A DNA stretch of 64,000 nucleotides from Hydrogenophaga sp. GTDB taxonomy: Bacteria; Pseudomonadota; Gammaproteobacteria; Burkholderiales; Burkholderiaceae_C. The notes under the pieces were generated by a model. It made no database searches. It had not been told where the DNA came from and saw only the letters and a list, made by a program, of their open reading frames with translations. A program made the translations under genes and the position numbers. Location of the stretch: assembly GCF_030373225.1 (NCBI RefSeq), contig NZ_JAUCZG010000002.1, positions 62,001 to 126,000 of the forward strand, read 5' to 3'. Positions 1 to 9,494 of this stretch are shown one piece after another (the stretch's first letter is position 1; each line of letters begins with the position of its first letter).

Positions 1-697
<697 letters not shown>

Positions 698-731
698 GAG
701 GGTGCTCTCCGGGTGATCAGAATGCTTGGAC

Positions 732-759
732 AGGTGGCGCTGCTCACGCGTTTTTCAAG
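732..759 (-). promoter_or_regulatory. Sigma-32 (heat-shock) promoter of clpB
   Basis: On the minus strand a -35 CTTGAA (754-759) is separated by 14 bases from a -10 CGCCACCT (732-739), close to the RpoH consensus CTTGAAA-N11-15-CCCCATnT. It lies about 35 bases upstream of the clpB start codon. ClpB is a classical RpoH target, which supports the call. The -10 has two departures from consensus. Confidence 0.65.
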
Positions 760-807
760 CCTGCCACCCAGCGTGCGCCAGACCGCATCGCGCCAACTTG
801 ACTCAGA

Positions 808-1560
808 TCAATCGGTCACCGCGCAGCGCCAATAGGCATAAGGCCAGGCCATGGTGAGCCCCGCGCGCCGGTACAGGGCCAGGGCCGGCAGGTTGCTGGC
901 GTCCACCTGCAGGAACACCCCGGTGACCCCGCGCCGGCTGGCTTCGGTCGCCATGGCATGCAGGATGCGCCCCGCCAGCCCTTCACCCCGACGGGCGGCC
1001 GCGGTGCGCATCCCGTGCACGCCCAGCCAGCCGTGACCGAACGAGGCTGCACCACAGGCGACGGTCTGCCCCTGCTCCCGCACCGACGCATAGAGGGTGC
1101 CGGTGGCACGGGCGAGCAGGCGCGAGCGGCTGGCGCCATCGTCCGGATCCAGACCGGCGCCCAGGAACATGGCCATCCAGGCGTCATCGGGCGAGCTGTC
1201 GAGGTCGGCAGGCGGACCGCCCGGCGCGGCCAGCAGCGGCTGGACATCACCGGTCAGCGTCAGCGTCGGCTGAAGGCGCTGCCAGCCTCGCCGGGCCAGG
1301 GCCTCGTGCCATGGAAGGAACGCCGGCAGGTCCGGCAGCCGCAGCCGGGGCACAAAGCCCAGCGCGGTGTAGCGAGCGAGGATGGCGGGCAACAGCGCAA
1401 GTTCGTGGGAGCCGTGGTGCAGCGGCACTGCGCTTCGCGCGCGCCCCACGGTCCCGTGGTCCATGGGCAGCAGCCAGCCGCCGAGCGACTCCACCCGCTC
1501 GGGCGCGACCGCTTGCAGCGTCGCGCGTTCGATGGCTTCGATGGCGGCAGCGTCGGGCAT
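808..1560 (-). CDS. GNAT-family N-acetyltransferase
   Basis: 250 residues. The C-terminal half (about 120-245) resembles a GNAT acetyl-CoA-dependent acetyltransferase. It has the acetyl-CoA loop RRGEGLAGRILHAMATEA and a following segment GVFLQVDASNLPALALYRRAG, the usual motif B region. The N-terminal half is less conserved and may be a degenerate second GNAT fold. The substrate cannot be read from the sequence. It begins 17 bases after the moaE stop and so is probably the last gene of the hom-thrC-mobB-moeA-moaD-moaE transcript. A link to cofactor synthesis is not evident. Confidence 0.8.
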   Translation of the reverse strand: MPDAAAIEAIERATLQAVAPERVESLGGWLLPMDHGTVGRARSAVPLHHGSHELALLPAILARYTALGFVPRLRLPDLPAFLPWHEALARRGWQRLQPTLTLTGDVQPLLAAPGGPPADLDSSPDDAWMAMFLGAGLDPDDGASRSRLLARATGTLYASVREQGQTVACGAASFGHGWLGVHGMRTAAARRGEGLAGRILHAMATEASRRGVTGVFLQVDASNLPALALYRRAGLTMAWPYAYWRCAVTD

Positions 1561-1577
1561 GGCCAGGCCGCCAGCGC

Positions 1578-2051
1578 TCAGCTGTTGCGGGCCTGAATGC
1601 CCCAGCGCGCCAGCGCCGCGTCGTCACTGACACGGGCGTCGACCCAGCGCGCGCCCTCGGGCGTCTGTTCCTTCTTCCAGAACGGCGCCTGGGTCTTGAG
1701 GTAGTCCATGAGGAACTCGCAGGCCTGGAAACTCTGGCCCCGGTGCGCCGACGTCACCGCCACCAGCACGATCTGGTCGAGCGGCTGCAGGAGCCCCACG
1801 CGATGGATCACGCGCGCGCCGAAGATGTCGAAGCGCTGGTGCGCCTCGTCGATCATGGCCTCGATGGATTTTTCGGTCATGCCCGGGTAGTGCTCGAGCT
1901 CCATGGTGCTGACGCTCTGGCCATCGTTGCGATCGCGCACGGTGCCGATGAAGCTGCACACGGCGCCCACGCCCTTGTTCGCCTCACGAAGTCGGGCGAC
2001 CTCGGCGCCGAGGTCGAAGTCTTCGGTCTGGATGCTGACGCGCATGCCCAT
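1578..2051 (-). CDS. moaE: Molybdopterin synthase catalytic subunit MoaE
   Basis: Large subunit of molybdopterin synthase. With thiocarboxylated MoaD it converts cyclic pyranopterin monophosphate to molybdopterin. 157 residues, close to the family length of about 150. Active-site lysines are at K119 and K126, within YLKTQAPFWKKE, the same spacing as in E. coli. HRVG and SAHR motifs are also present. The start MGMRV follows a GGGGGTTGAG ribosome site, one base after the moaD stop, so it is co-translated with its partner. Confidence 0.96.
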   Translation of the reverse strand: MGMRVSIQTEDFDLGAEVARLREANKGVGAVCSFIGTVRDRNDGQSVSTMELEHYPGMTEKSIEAMIDEAHQRFDIFGARVIHRVGLLQPLDQIVLVAVTSAHRGQSFQACEFLMDYLKTQAPFWKKEQTPEGARWVDARVSDDAALARWGIQARNS

Positions 2052-2052
2052 C

Positions 2053-2304
2053 TCAACCCCCGGTCACGGGTGGAAAGAAGCCGACTTCAGCGCCATCGCA
2101 CAGCGCGGCCGACTCCTCGCTCATGGTCTGGTTGAGCGCCACCCGCACCGACCTGCCTGGCGCCAGCGCATCGGCGTAGGCACCACCGCGGGCCACCAGT
2201 TCGGCGCGCAGCGCCGCCAGGGTGCCGGCTTGTGTGTCCAGCGTTTCGCCTCCAGTGCCCAGGGCCTCGCGGATGGAGGCGAAATAGCGCAGTTGAACTT
2301 TCAT
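2053..2304 (-). CDS. moaD: Molybdopterin synthase sulfur carrier subunit MoaD
   Basis: 83-residue beta-grasp ubiquitin-like sulfur carrier. The protein ends in PPVTGG; the C-terminal Gly-Gly is the site adenylated by MoeB and then thiocarboxylated. Its start overlaps the moeA stop by four bases (ATGA), and it sits directly before moaE, as expected for the two subunits of molybdopterin synthase. Confidence 0.95.
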   Translation of the reverse strand: MKVQLRYFASIREALGTGGETLDTQAGTLAALRAELVARGGAYADALAPGRSVRVALNQTMSEESAALCDGAEVGFFPPVTGG

Positions 2305-3584
2305 GCGAGCAGATCCGCAAAGGAAATGAAGGACACCGGATCGCCGTGGGCGATGGTGGTGCCGGCCGGGTTGTCCACCAGGCCATCGGCCCAGACGGCC
2401 GAGGTGAGCACGCCCGAGCTCTGGTTGGCGAACAGGTCGAGCCCGCCACTGGCGTTGCGGCGCACCCGAAGAAATTCACGACGCTTGTCGGCCCTGGCCA
2501 GCGTGAAGTGGGCGGGCAGCGTGGTGGCTTTCGGGGCGGGCGCATCCACGCCCTGCAAGCGAAGCAGGAAAGGCCGCACCAGCAACAGGAAGGTGACGAA
2601 GCTGGACACCGGGTTGCCCGGGAGTCCGATGAAGTGGCAGTGCTCGCCCGCCGCCGGGCCTGCGCCGGCGTCGCGCCGCACGCTGCCGTACGCGAAAGGC
2701 TTGCCGGGCTTCATGGCGATCTGCCACAGGTTCAGGCTGCCCAACTGCTGCACCGCCGGCTTGATGTGGTCTTCCTCGCCCACCGACACGCCACCACTGG
2801 TGAGGATCAGGTCGTGGTGATCGGCCGCAGACTTCAGGGCAGCCAGGGTGGCGTCGCGCTTGTCGGGCACGATGCCGAGGTCGCTCACCTCGCAGCCCAT
2901 GCGGCGCAGCAGGGCGCGCAGGAAAAACCGGTTGGAGTTGTAGATCGCGCCGGGCTTCATGGCCTCGGGCAACACCTCACCCGGCATCACGAGTTCGTCG
3001 CCGGTGGAGAACAGCGCCACGCGCGGTCGCGCCACCACGCTCAGGTGCGCCAGGCCCAGACTCGCGGCCAGGCCCAGGCTCGCGGGTGACAGGCGCGCAC
3101 CGCGGGCCAGCACCACCGCGCCACGCAACACGTCCTCACCCGCTCGACGGACCCACTGACCGGGCTGCGGCACCACCTGGATGTGCACACCGTGGATGTT
3201 GCCGCCCACCTCGACCGTGTCTTCCTGCATCACCACCGCATCGGCGCCAGCGGGCATGGGCGCGCCGGTGAAGATGCGTGCGCAGGTACCGGGCTCCAGC
3301 GGTTCGGCCGCATGACCCGCAGCGATGCGCTGGGTCACGGGCAGCACCTGACCGGGCCCGCTCACATCGGCGGCCCTCAGGGCGTAACCGTCCATGGACG
3401 AGTTGTCGTCGGGCGGCACCTGCAGCGCGGAGACGAGGTCCTGGGCCAGCACCCGTCCGTCGGCATCGAAGGTGGCCACCGTCTCGCAGGACTTCAGCGC
3501 AACAGCCCGGGACAGCAACTGCACCAAGGCATCGTCGAGCGACATCAGGGGCGGGCGCTGGTGCGGAGATGGGGGAGTGGTCAT
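2301..3584 (-). CDS. moeA: Molybdopterin molybdenumtransferase MoeA
   Basis: Inserts molybdenum into adenylated molybdopterin. 427 residues, near the family norm of about 410. Visible landmarks are the N-terminal dimer region with the substrate motif SSMDGYAL, the MoCF-binding core with SGGVSVGEEDH and GLPGNPVSSFVTF, and a C-terminal beta domain with RVRRNASGGL. It overlaps mobB upstream and moaD downstream by four bases each (ATGA junctions), which argues for translational coupling. Confidence 0.96.
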   Translation of the reverse strand: MTTPPSPHQRPPLMSLDDALVQLLSRAVALKSCETVATFDADGRVLAQDLVSALQVPPDDNSSMDGYALRAADVSGPGQVLPVTQRIAAGHAAEPLEPGTCARIFTGAPMPAGADAVVMQEDTVEVGGNIHGVHIQVVPQPGQWVRRAGEDVLRGAVVLARGARLSPASLGLAASLGLAHLSVVARPRVALFSTGDELVMPGEVLPEAMKPGAIYNSNRFFLRALLRRMGCEVSDLGIVPDKRDATLAALKSAADHHDLILTSGGVSVGEEDHIKPAVQQLGSLNLWQIAMKPGKPFAYGSVRRDAGAGPAAGEHCHFIGLPGNPVSSFVTFLLLVRPFLLRLQGVDAPAPKATTLPAHFTLARADKRREFLRVRRNASGGLDLFANQSSGVLTSAVWADGLVDNPAGTTIAHGDPVSFISFADLLA

Positions 3585-4117
3585 GGCAGGAAAAGCGGGG
3601 TGCGGTATTCGAAGCTGAGGGCATTGTCGACCAGCCAGGCAGCGATGTCATCGGCGCCGTTCAAATCCAGCACGGTGCACGGTGTGGCCGGTGGCAAGGC
3701 TTCGGGGCTGTCGGTGGCGATGGCAAGGACGTGTCGATCATCGGGAAACCGCAGCGGCTTCGCATTGGTCTGGCGCCACACCTCCACCTTGGGCAGATCG
3801 CTCTGTTTGAAGCCTTCCACCAGCACCCAGTCCACATCGGCGCGCAACTGGGCCAGCAGATCGTGCACCGAGTGCTCGGCGACGGTTTCCAGCTCGCGCA
3901 TGAGCACCAGTCGCCGGGGCGAGGCGGCCAGCACCTCGAAGGCGCCCGCCTCGCGGTGCCGCCAGGTGTCCTTGCCCGGATGATCGATGTCGAAGCTGTG
4001 GTGCGCGTGCTTGACGACCGACACGCGTTGGCCGCGCAGCTTCAGCGCCGGGATCAGTTGTTCGACCAGCGTGGTTTTGCCCGACCCGGAGTAACCCGCG
4101 AATCCGACGACCTTCAT
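3581..4117 (-). CDS. mobB: Molybdopterin-guanine dinucleotide biosynthesis GTPase MobB
   Basis: 178-residue P-loop GTPase that assists MobA in making the guanine dinucleotide form of the molybdenum cofactor. Walker A is GYSGSGKTTL near the N-terminus. VKHAHHSFDIDHPGKDTWRH and VDWVLVEGFK are typical MobB segments. It overlaps the thrC stop by four bases. The neighbouring moeA, moaD and moaE support the assignment. No mobA is visible here. Confidence 0.94.
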   Translation of the reverse strand: MKVVGFAGYSGSGKTTLVEQLIPALKLRGQRVSVVKHAHHSFDIDHPGKDTWRHREAGAFEVLAASPRRLVLMRELETVAEHSVHDLLAQLRADVDWVLVEGFKQSDLPKVEVWRQTNAKPLRFPDDRHVLAIATDSPEALPPATPCTVLDLNGADDIAAWLVDNALSFEYRTPLFLP

Positions 4118-5571
4118 GCGCTGGCGCAGTGCTCGGCGATGAAGGCCTGCACGGCAGCGGTGCTCGCCGGCATCAAGCGAACGCGTTTGGGCAGGTCTTC
4201 GATGCCTTCGAACTGCGGCGGTCGATGGGGCTGGCGGCCCAGTGCTTCAACGATGGTCTCGGCAAACTTGATCGGCAGTGCGGTCTCCAGCACGATCATG
4301 GGCGTTCCATCCTGCAAAAACTCGCGCGCCACCTTCACACCGTCGGCCGTGTGGGTGTCGATCATGACGCCGTGGCGCTGAAACACGTCACGGATCGTCT
4401 CGATGCGGTTGGCATGCGTGCTCTTGCCGCTGCGAAAACCGTGGCGGGAGGCGGCCTCGGGGAAGGCCGGATCGGCACCGAGGTCAAAACGGCCATCGCG
4501 CGACAGCGTTTCACCGAACAGCGCCTTCACGCGCACGCCATCGCGTCCGAGCAGGTCGAACACGAAACGCTCGAAGTTGCTGGCCTTGGAGATGTCCATC
4601 GAGGGGCTGGAGGTCTCGTGTGTGTCGGCGCTGGCACGCACACGGTAGACACCGGTGCGGAAAAACTCGTCGAGCACATCGTTCTCGTTGGTCGCCACCA
4701 CCAGCTGCTCGATCGGCAAGCCCATCTGGCGGGCCACATGGCCGGCGCAGACATTGCCGAAATTGCCGCTGGGCACGGTGAAGCTCACACGATCCGATCG
4801 CCCTGAGCCAGTCGTTGGGTCGGTTGCCTGGAGATATCCAGCGAAGTAGTAAACCACCTGCGCGAGCAGCCGCGCCCAGTTGATCGAGTTGACCGTGCCG
4901 ATCTTGTGCTGGCGCTTGAACGCCAGATCGTTGCTGACGTTCTTGACGATGTCCTGGCAGTCGTCGAACACGCCTTCGATGGCGATGTTGTGGATGTTCT
5001 CGTCCATCAGGCTGAACATCTGCGCCTGCTGGAAGGGACTCATGCGCCCGTGCGGGCTGAGCATGAACACGCGCACGCCTTTCTTGCCGCGCATGGCGTA
5101 CTCGGCCGCGCTGCCGGTGTCGCCCGAGGTCGCTCCAAGGATGTTGAGTTGTTCACCGCGGCGCGCGAGCTCGTATTCGAACAGGTTGCCCAGCAACTGC
5201 ATCGCCATGTCCTTGAAGGCCAACGTCGGCCCGTTGGACAAGGCCTCCAGCCAGACACCGTCTTCCAGTGGCTTCAGCGGCACGATCTGCGGCGTGCCGT
5301 ACACCGCTTCGGTGTAGGTCTTCTCGCACAGCGCGCGAAGGTCGGCAGCGGGAATGTCGTCGATGTAGAGCGACAACACTTCAAAGGCGAGGGCCGCATA
5401 GCCCCCCGGCGCGCCGCCGTTGAACACGCCGCGCCAGCGCGCCAGGGTGGCGGCGTCGACCCGGGGGTAATGCTCGGGCAGGTACAGGCCGCCGTCGGGC
5501 GCCAGGCCCTCGAGCAGGATCTCGCAAAAATGCTTGCGCCCCGGATCACCGCGCGTGGAAAGGTACAACAT
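4114..5571 (-). CDS. thrC: Threonine synthase
   Basis: PLP enzyme converting O-phosphohomoserine to threonine. 485 residues, the long bacterial/fungal class. The PLP lysine is K120 in NGPTLAFKDMAMQ. LGATSGDTGSAAEYA and PSGNFGNVCAG bind substrate and cofactor phosphate. Its start codon overlaps the hom stop by one base (TGATG), so the last two threonine-pathway genes are coupled. Confidence 0.97.
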   Translation of the reverse strand: MLYLSTRGDPGRKHFCEILLEGLAPDGGLYLPEHYPRVDAATLARWRGVFNGGAPGGYAALAFEVLSLYIDDIPAADLRALCEKTYTEAVYGTPQIVPLKPLEDGVWLEALSNGPTLAFKDMAMQLLGNLFEYELARRGEQLNILGATSGDTGSAAEYAMRGKKGVRVFMLSPHGRMSPFQQAQMFSLMDENIHNIAIEGVFDDCQDIVKNVSNDLAFKRQHKIGTVNSINWARLLAQVVYYFAGYLQATDPTTGSGRSDRVSFTVPSGNFGNVCAGHVARQMGLPIEQLVVATNENDVLDEFFRTGVYRVRASADTHETSSPSMDISKASNFERFVFDLLGRDGVRVKALFGETLSRDGRFDLGADPAFPEAASRHGFRSGKSTHANRIETIRDVFQRHGVMIDTHTADGVKVAREFLQDGTPMIVLETALPIKFAETIVEALGRQPHRPPQFEGIEDLPKRVRLMPASTAAVQAFIAEHCASA

Positions 5572-6902
5572 CAGTTCAACTCTTCCTTGCGGATGCGCAC
5601 GATCGGCGCCAGCACCGTGGGCAGCTTCTGCAGCTGTGCCAGGGCGTCGTTCAGGATCCCCTCGCGGGTGTCGTGCGTGAGGATGATCAGGTCGGTGGAC
5701 GTGCCGCCTTCGCCGCTGACCTCATCGGCCTCGCGTTGCAGCACCGCATCGATGCTGATGCCGGCACCGGCCAGCAGCCCGGTCACCTGCGCGAGCACTC
5801 CGGCCTCGTCGGCCACGCGAAGCCGCAAGTAGTAACTCGTCACGACCTCGCTCATCGGCAGCACGCTCAGGTCGCTCATGGCATCGGGATGGAACGCCAG
5901 GTGCGGCACGCGGTGGTGCGGATCTGCGGTGTGCAGTCGGGTGATGTCGACCAGGTCGGCGATCACCGCACTGGCCGTGGGCTCGCTGCCCGCGCCCTTG
6001 CCGTAGTAAAGCGTGGTGCCCACGGCGTCGCCCTGCACCACCACCGCGTTCATCGCACCCTCCACGTTGGCGATCAGGCGCTTGGCCGGCACCAGGCTCG
6101 GGTGCACGCGCAGCTCGATGCCCTTGGCGGTTCGCTTCGTGATACCGAGCAGCTTGATGCGGTAGCCGAGCTGCTCGGCGTACTTGATGTCGGTGGCACC
6201 CAGCTGGGTGATGCCTTCCACATAGGCCTTGTCGAACTGCACCGGAATGCCGAAGGCGATCGCACTCATGAGCGTGACCTTGTGCGCCGCGTCCACGCCC
6301 TCGATGTCGAAGGTCGGATCGGCTTCGGCGTAGCCCAGGCGTTGGGCCTCCTTGAGCACCACCGCAAAGTCCAGGCCCTTGTCGCGCATCTCGGACAGGA
6401 TGAAGTTGGTGGTGCCGTTGATGATGCCGGCGATCCACTGGATGCTGTTGGCCGTGAGGCCTTCGCGCAGCGCCTTGATGATGGGGATGCCACCGGCGAC
6501 CGCCGCTTCGAACGCAACCATCACACCCCTGGCAGAAGCCGCGGCAAAGATCTCGGTACCGTGGACCGCCAGCAAGGCCTTGTTGGCGGTGACCACGTGC
6601 TTGCCGGCGGCAATGGCTTCGAGCACCAGCGCCTTGGCGATGCCATAGCCGCCGATGAGTTCGATCACGATGTCGATGTCGGGATTGGCGATGACGGCCC
6701 GTGCGTCGTTCACCACCTTCACGTCCGGGCCGACGATGGCCTGCGCGCGAGCGACGTCGAGGTCAGCCACCATGGTGATTTCAATGCCGCGACCGGCGCG
6801 CCGGCGGATCTCTTCCTGGTTGCGCTGCAGCACGTTGAAGGTGCCGCTGCCCACGGTGCCTATGCCCAGAAGGCCTACTTGGATCGGTTTCATGTCGGTC
6901 AT
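5571..6902 (-). CDS. hom: Homoserine dehydrogenase
   Basis: Reduces aspartate semialdehyde to homoserine, the branch point to threonine and methionine. From the chosen start (MTDMKPIQ) it has 443 residues: an N-terminal Rossmann fold with GLLGIGTVGSG, the catalytic domain with AGIINGTTNFIL and GYAEADPTFDIEG, and a C-terminal ACT domain (from about TSYYLRLRVADEAGVLAQVT) that usually gives threonine feedback inhibition. The reading frame extends upstream to 6965, but that would overlap alaA. A start three codons downstream at 6893 (MKPIQ) is equally possible; no strong ribosome site decides. Confidence 0.96.
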   Translation of the reverse strand: MTDMKPIQVGLLGIGTVGSGTFNVLQRNQEEIRRRAGRGIEITMVADLDVARAQAIVGPDVKVVNDARAVIANPDIDIVIELIGGYGIAKALVLEAIAAGKHVVTANKALLAVHGTEIFAAASARGVMVAFEAAVAGGIPIIKALREGLTANSIQWIAGIINGTTNFILSEMRDKGLDFAVVLKEAQRLGYAEADPTFDIEGVDAAHKVTLMSAIAFGIPVQFDKAYVEGITQLGATDIKYAEQLGYRIKLLGITKRTAKGIELRVHPSLVPAKRLIANVEGAMNAVVVQGDAVGTTLYYGKGAGSEPTASAVIADLVDITRLHTADPHHRVPHLAFHPDAMSDLSVLPMSEVVTSYYLRLRVADEAGVLAQVTGLLAGAGISIDAVLQREADEVSGEGGTSTDLIILTHDTREGILNDALAQLQKLPTVLAPIVRIRKEELN

Positions 6903-6918
6903 GGTTGGTGTCGGAATA

Positions 6919-8145
6919 TCAGGTGCCGTGGCGTTTGCGCCAGCCTTCGAAGAACCGCGCGACACGGCCGATGGCCTCGCGCAGGTCGTCCTCGTGCGGC
7001 AGGAAAACGATCCGGAAATGCTGGTTGTCGGGGTAATTGAAGCCGGACCCCTGCACCAGCATCACCCGCGTTTCCTGCAGCAGCTCAAGGAACATCTGCT
7101 GGTCGTCCTCGATCGGGTACATCTTCGGGTCGAGTCTGGGGAACATGTAGAGCGCGGCCGACGGCTTGACACAGGTCACGCCGGGAATGGCGGTGATCAG
7201 GTCGTATGCCAGGTCGCGCTGGCGCCGCAGCCGCCCGCCCTCGCCCACAAGATCGTTGATGCTCTGGTACCCCCCCAGCGCCGTTTGAATCGCCCATTGG
7301 CCCGGCACGTTGGCACACAGGCGCATGTTCGAGAGCATGTTCAAGCCCTCGATGTAGTCCCTGGCCGGCTTCTTGTCGCCAGAAACAACGAGCCAGCCCG
7401 CGCGATAGCCGCAAGAGCGGTAACTTTTCGAGAGCGAGTTGAAGGTCAGCGTGAGCACGTCGTCCGACAGGCTCGCCATGGCGGTGTGCTTGACGCCGTC
7501 GTACAGCACCTTGTCATAGACCTCGTCGGCAAAGATCACCAGACCGTGCTCGCGCGCGATATCGACGATGGCCTGCAGCAGGCTGTCCGAGTAGAGCGCG
7601 CCGGTCGGGTTGTTGGGATTGATCACCACGATGCCCTTGGTCGCTGGCGTGATCTTGCGGCGGATATCGTCCAGATCGGGCATCCAGCCATTGGCTTCGT
7701 CGCAGAGGTAGTGCACCGGTGTGCCGCCCGAGAGGCTCACTGCGGCGGTCCACAGCGGGTAGTCGGGTGCCGGCAGCAGCAGTTCGTCGCCGTCGTCCAG
7801 GAGCGCGTTGGTCGCCATCACGATCAGCTCGCTGGCGCCATTGCCCAGGTAGATGTCATCGAGGGTCACGCCCTTGATGCCCTGCGTCTGGGTTTCGTGC
7901 ATCACCGCCTTGCGTGCCCCGAAGATGCCCTTGCTGTCCGAATATCCCGCCGAGTTCGGCAGATTGCGGATCATGTCCTGCTGGATTTCTTCCGGGGCGT
8001 CGAACCCGAACACCGCAAGGTTGCCGATGTTCAGGCGGATGATCTTGTGGCCCTCGTCCTCCATCTTGCGCGCCGCGTCCATGATGGGCCCGCGAATGTC
8101 GTAGCACACGTTGGCCAGCTTGGCTGATTTCTGGATGGTCTTCAA
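6919..8145 (-). CDS. alaA: Alanine-type pyridoxal-phosphate aminotransferase (AlaA-like)
   Basis: Class I/II aminotransferase, probably glutamate-pyruvate transaminase making alanine. I chose a TTG start at 8145 (MKTIQKSAKL), placed five bases after an AGGGAG ribosome site, giving 408 residues, the usual AlaA length. A GTG at 8151 is the alternative; the frame continues to 8325 but without support. The PLP lysine is K240 in SLSKSYRSCGYRAGW. NPNNPTGALYS is the cofactor/substrate motif. In many Burkholderiales it directly precedes hom-thrC, as here (16-base gap to the hom start). Confidence 0.92.
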   Translation of the reverse strand: MKTIQKSAKLANVCYDIRGPIMDAARKMEDEGHKIIRLNIGNLAVFGFDAPEEIQQDMIRNLPNSAGYSDSKGIFGARKAVMHETQTQGIKGVTLDDIYLGNGASELIVMATNALLDDGDELLLPAPDYPLWTAAVSLSGGTPVHYLCDEANGWMPDLDDIRRKITPATKGIVVINPNNPTGALYSDSLLQAIVDIAREHGLVIFADEVYDKVLYDGVKHTAMASLSDDVLTLTFNSLSKSYRSCGYRAGWLVVSGDKKPARDYIEGLNMLSNMRLCANVPGQWAIQTALGGYQSINDLVGEGGRLRRQRDLAYDLITAIPGVTCVKPSAALYMFPRLDPKMYPIEDDQQMFLELLQETRVMLVQGSGFNYPDNQHFRIVFLPHEDDLREAIGRVARFFEGWRKRHGT

Positions 8146-8284
8146 AGTCACTCCCTGGGGGTTCTGGGGTCGTGCGGGGCGTTGCTGCCTGTGCGCTGCG
8201 CCGGGCGTTATATTCGGTCTCGTGTGCAGGGAAAACCTGCAATTTGACCACAGTTCCGCACCCTGCCAGATTGGCCAACGCCCC

Positions 8285-8665
8285 ATGAAACTGCACTCCG
8301 ACAAGCTGGATATCCAGTCCGTCACCGGCTATGGCGATGGCTGGATCGCAGTGAACGGGCAACGCCATTTCCACAGCCTGGTGCTCACGCCCAAGGGGCA
8401 GTTGCTGCCCTGGCCATGTGCCCGCTTCGAGGCGCTTGAAGACCTGCACTTCAACCAGCTGATCGGACTCGCGGACGAACCACCCGAGCTTGTGGTGTTC
8501 GGCAGTGGAACGCGTCTTCGCTTCGCGCCTCCTGCCTTGTTGCGTGGCCTGATGGCACAGCGCATCGGCGTCGAAACCATGGACACGGCGGCCGCCTGCC
8601 GCACTTACAACATCCTTGCCGGCGAAGGCCGCAGGGTGGTCGCGGCGCTTCTGCTGGAGACCTGA
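8285..8665 (+). CDS. Mth938-like domain protein (NDUFAF3 family)
   Basis: 126 residues with the small alpha/beta Mth938 fold: GYGDGWIAVNG near the start, then ELVVFGSGTRLRFAPPALL and GVETMDTAAACRTYNIL. Mitochondrial relatives (NDUFAF3) help assemble complex I. The bacterial role is not established, and no complex I genes are adjacent. It is divergent from alaA. The ATG at 8285 matches the family N-terminus (MKLHSDK). A TATATT at 8209-8214 could be its -10 element, but no -35 is clear. Confidence 0.85.
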   Translation: MKLHSDKLDIQSVTGYGDGWIAVNGQRHFHSLVLTPKGQLLPWPCARFEALEDLHFNQLIGLADEPPELVVFGSGTRLRFAPPALLRGLMAQRIGVETMDTAAACRTYNILAGEGRRVVAALLLET

Positions 8666-8694
8666 GCGCACCGCAGGCATGCGGGGGCTCCACC

Positions 8695-8723
8695 GTGACG
8701 GGGGAGCCCAATCAGGGTAAAAT
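8695..8723 (+). promoter_or_regulatory. Probable sigma-70 promoter of bcp
   Basis: GTGACG (8695-8700), a 17-base spacer, and TAAAAT (8718-8723). It lies about 110 bases upstream of the bcp start. The leader holds a small hairpin (stem 8748-8754 with 8761-8767). Two mismatches from consensus in the -35 and one in the -10; inferred by eye. Confidence 0.5.
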
Positions 8724-8831
8724 AGCGGATTGTTTCCTGCCACGGGTCCCGGTGCCGCAACACCGGGTTCGCCGTGAAGCAGCCGGGAAGCCAACGCATC
8801 ACCACCAACTTACGTCAGGGGTCCACGCAGT

Positions 8832-9308
8832 ATGGCAGTCGTTGTCAATAAACCCATTCCAGAATTTGAATCGATGGCCACCGGCGGCATCAAGGTCAGC
8901 AACCAGACCCATCTGGGCCAGACCATCGTGCTGTACTTTTACCCCAAGGACAATACCCCGGGTTGCACGACGGAAGCCATGCAGTTCCGCGACAAGTACA
9001 AGGATTTCGTGAAAGCCGGCGCCCAGGTGTTCGGTGTTTCCCGCGACAACATGAAGTCGCACGATGAATTCAAGACCAAACTTGAACTCCCCTTCGAACT
9101 CATCGCCGATACCGAAGAAAAAATGTGCCACATGTTCGGCGTGGTCAAGAACAAGATCATGTACGGCAAGAAGGTGAAGGGCATCGAGCGCAGCACGTTC
9201 CTCATCGGCCCCGACGGCGTGCTCAAGCAGGAATGGCGCGGCCTCAAGGTGCCTGGCCATGTCGAAGACGTGCTCAAGGCCGTGAAGACGCTCAAGAAGG
9301 CTGCCTGA
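8832..9308 (+). CDS. bcp: Thioredoxin-dependent peroxiredoxin, Bcp/PrxQ type
   Basis: 158-residue cytoplasmic peroxidase reducing H2O2 and organic peroxides. The peroxidatic cysteine is C45 in NTPGCTTEA, matching E. coli Bcp. The residue five positions later that can be the resolving cysteine is methionine here, so it may act as a 1-Cys enzyme or use another thiol. YPKDNTPG and STFLIGPDGV are typical of the family. It is followed after 122 bases by a hairpin terminator, so it is probably monocistronic. Confidence 0.95.
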   Translation: MAVVVNKPIPEFESMATGGIKVSNQTHLGQTIVLYFYPKDNTPGCTTEAMQFRDKYKDFVKAGAQVFGVSRDNMKSHDEFKTKLELPFELIADTEEKMCHMFGVVKNKIMYGKKVKGIERSTFLIGPDGVLKQEWRGLKVPGHVEDVLKAVKTLKKAA

Positions 9309-9430
9309 ATTTCCGCCAGCCTGTGCGGGCAGATCGCGCAGGCGGGGCGTCACGGGACTCATGCATAATGATTTCATGACGCCGGGAAGCCTCTCAGCCA
9401 CAATACTTCTGCCCTCCTCAAGCAGATCCC

Positions 9431-9465
9431 AAAGCCGCCTGGTCACCCCGGCGGCTTTTTGTTTT
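9431..9465 (+). terminator. Rho-independent terminator between bcp and phoH
   Basis: Stem AAAGCCGCC (9431-9439) pairs with GGCGGCTTT (9450-9458) around a 10-base loop and runs into TTGTTTT. It ends the bcp transcript, or a short transcript starting near 9364. Confidence 0.8.
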
Positions 9466-9494
9466 CCAGCTTCACGCTGAACACACCAGCCCAC

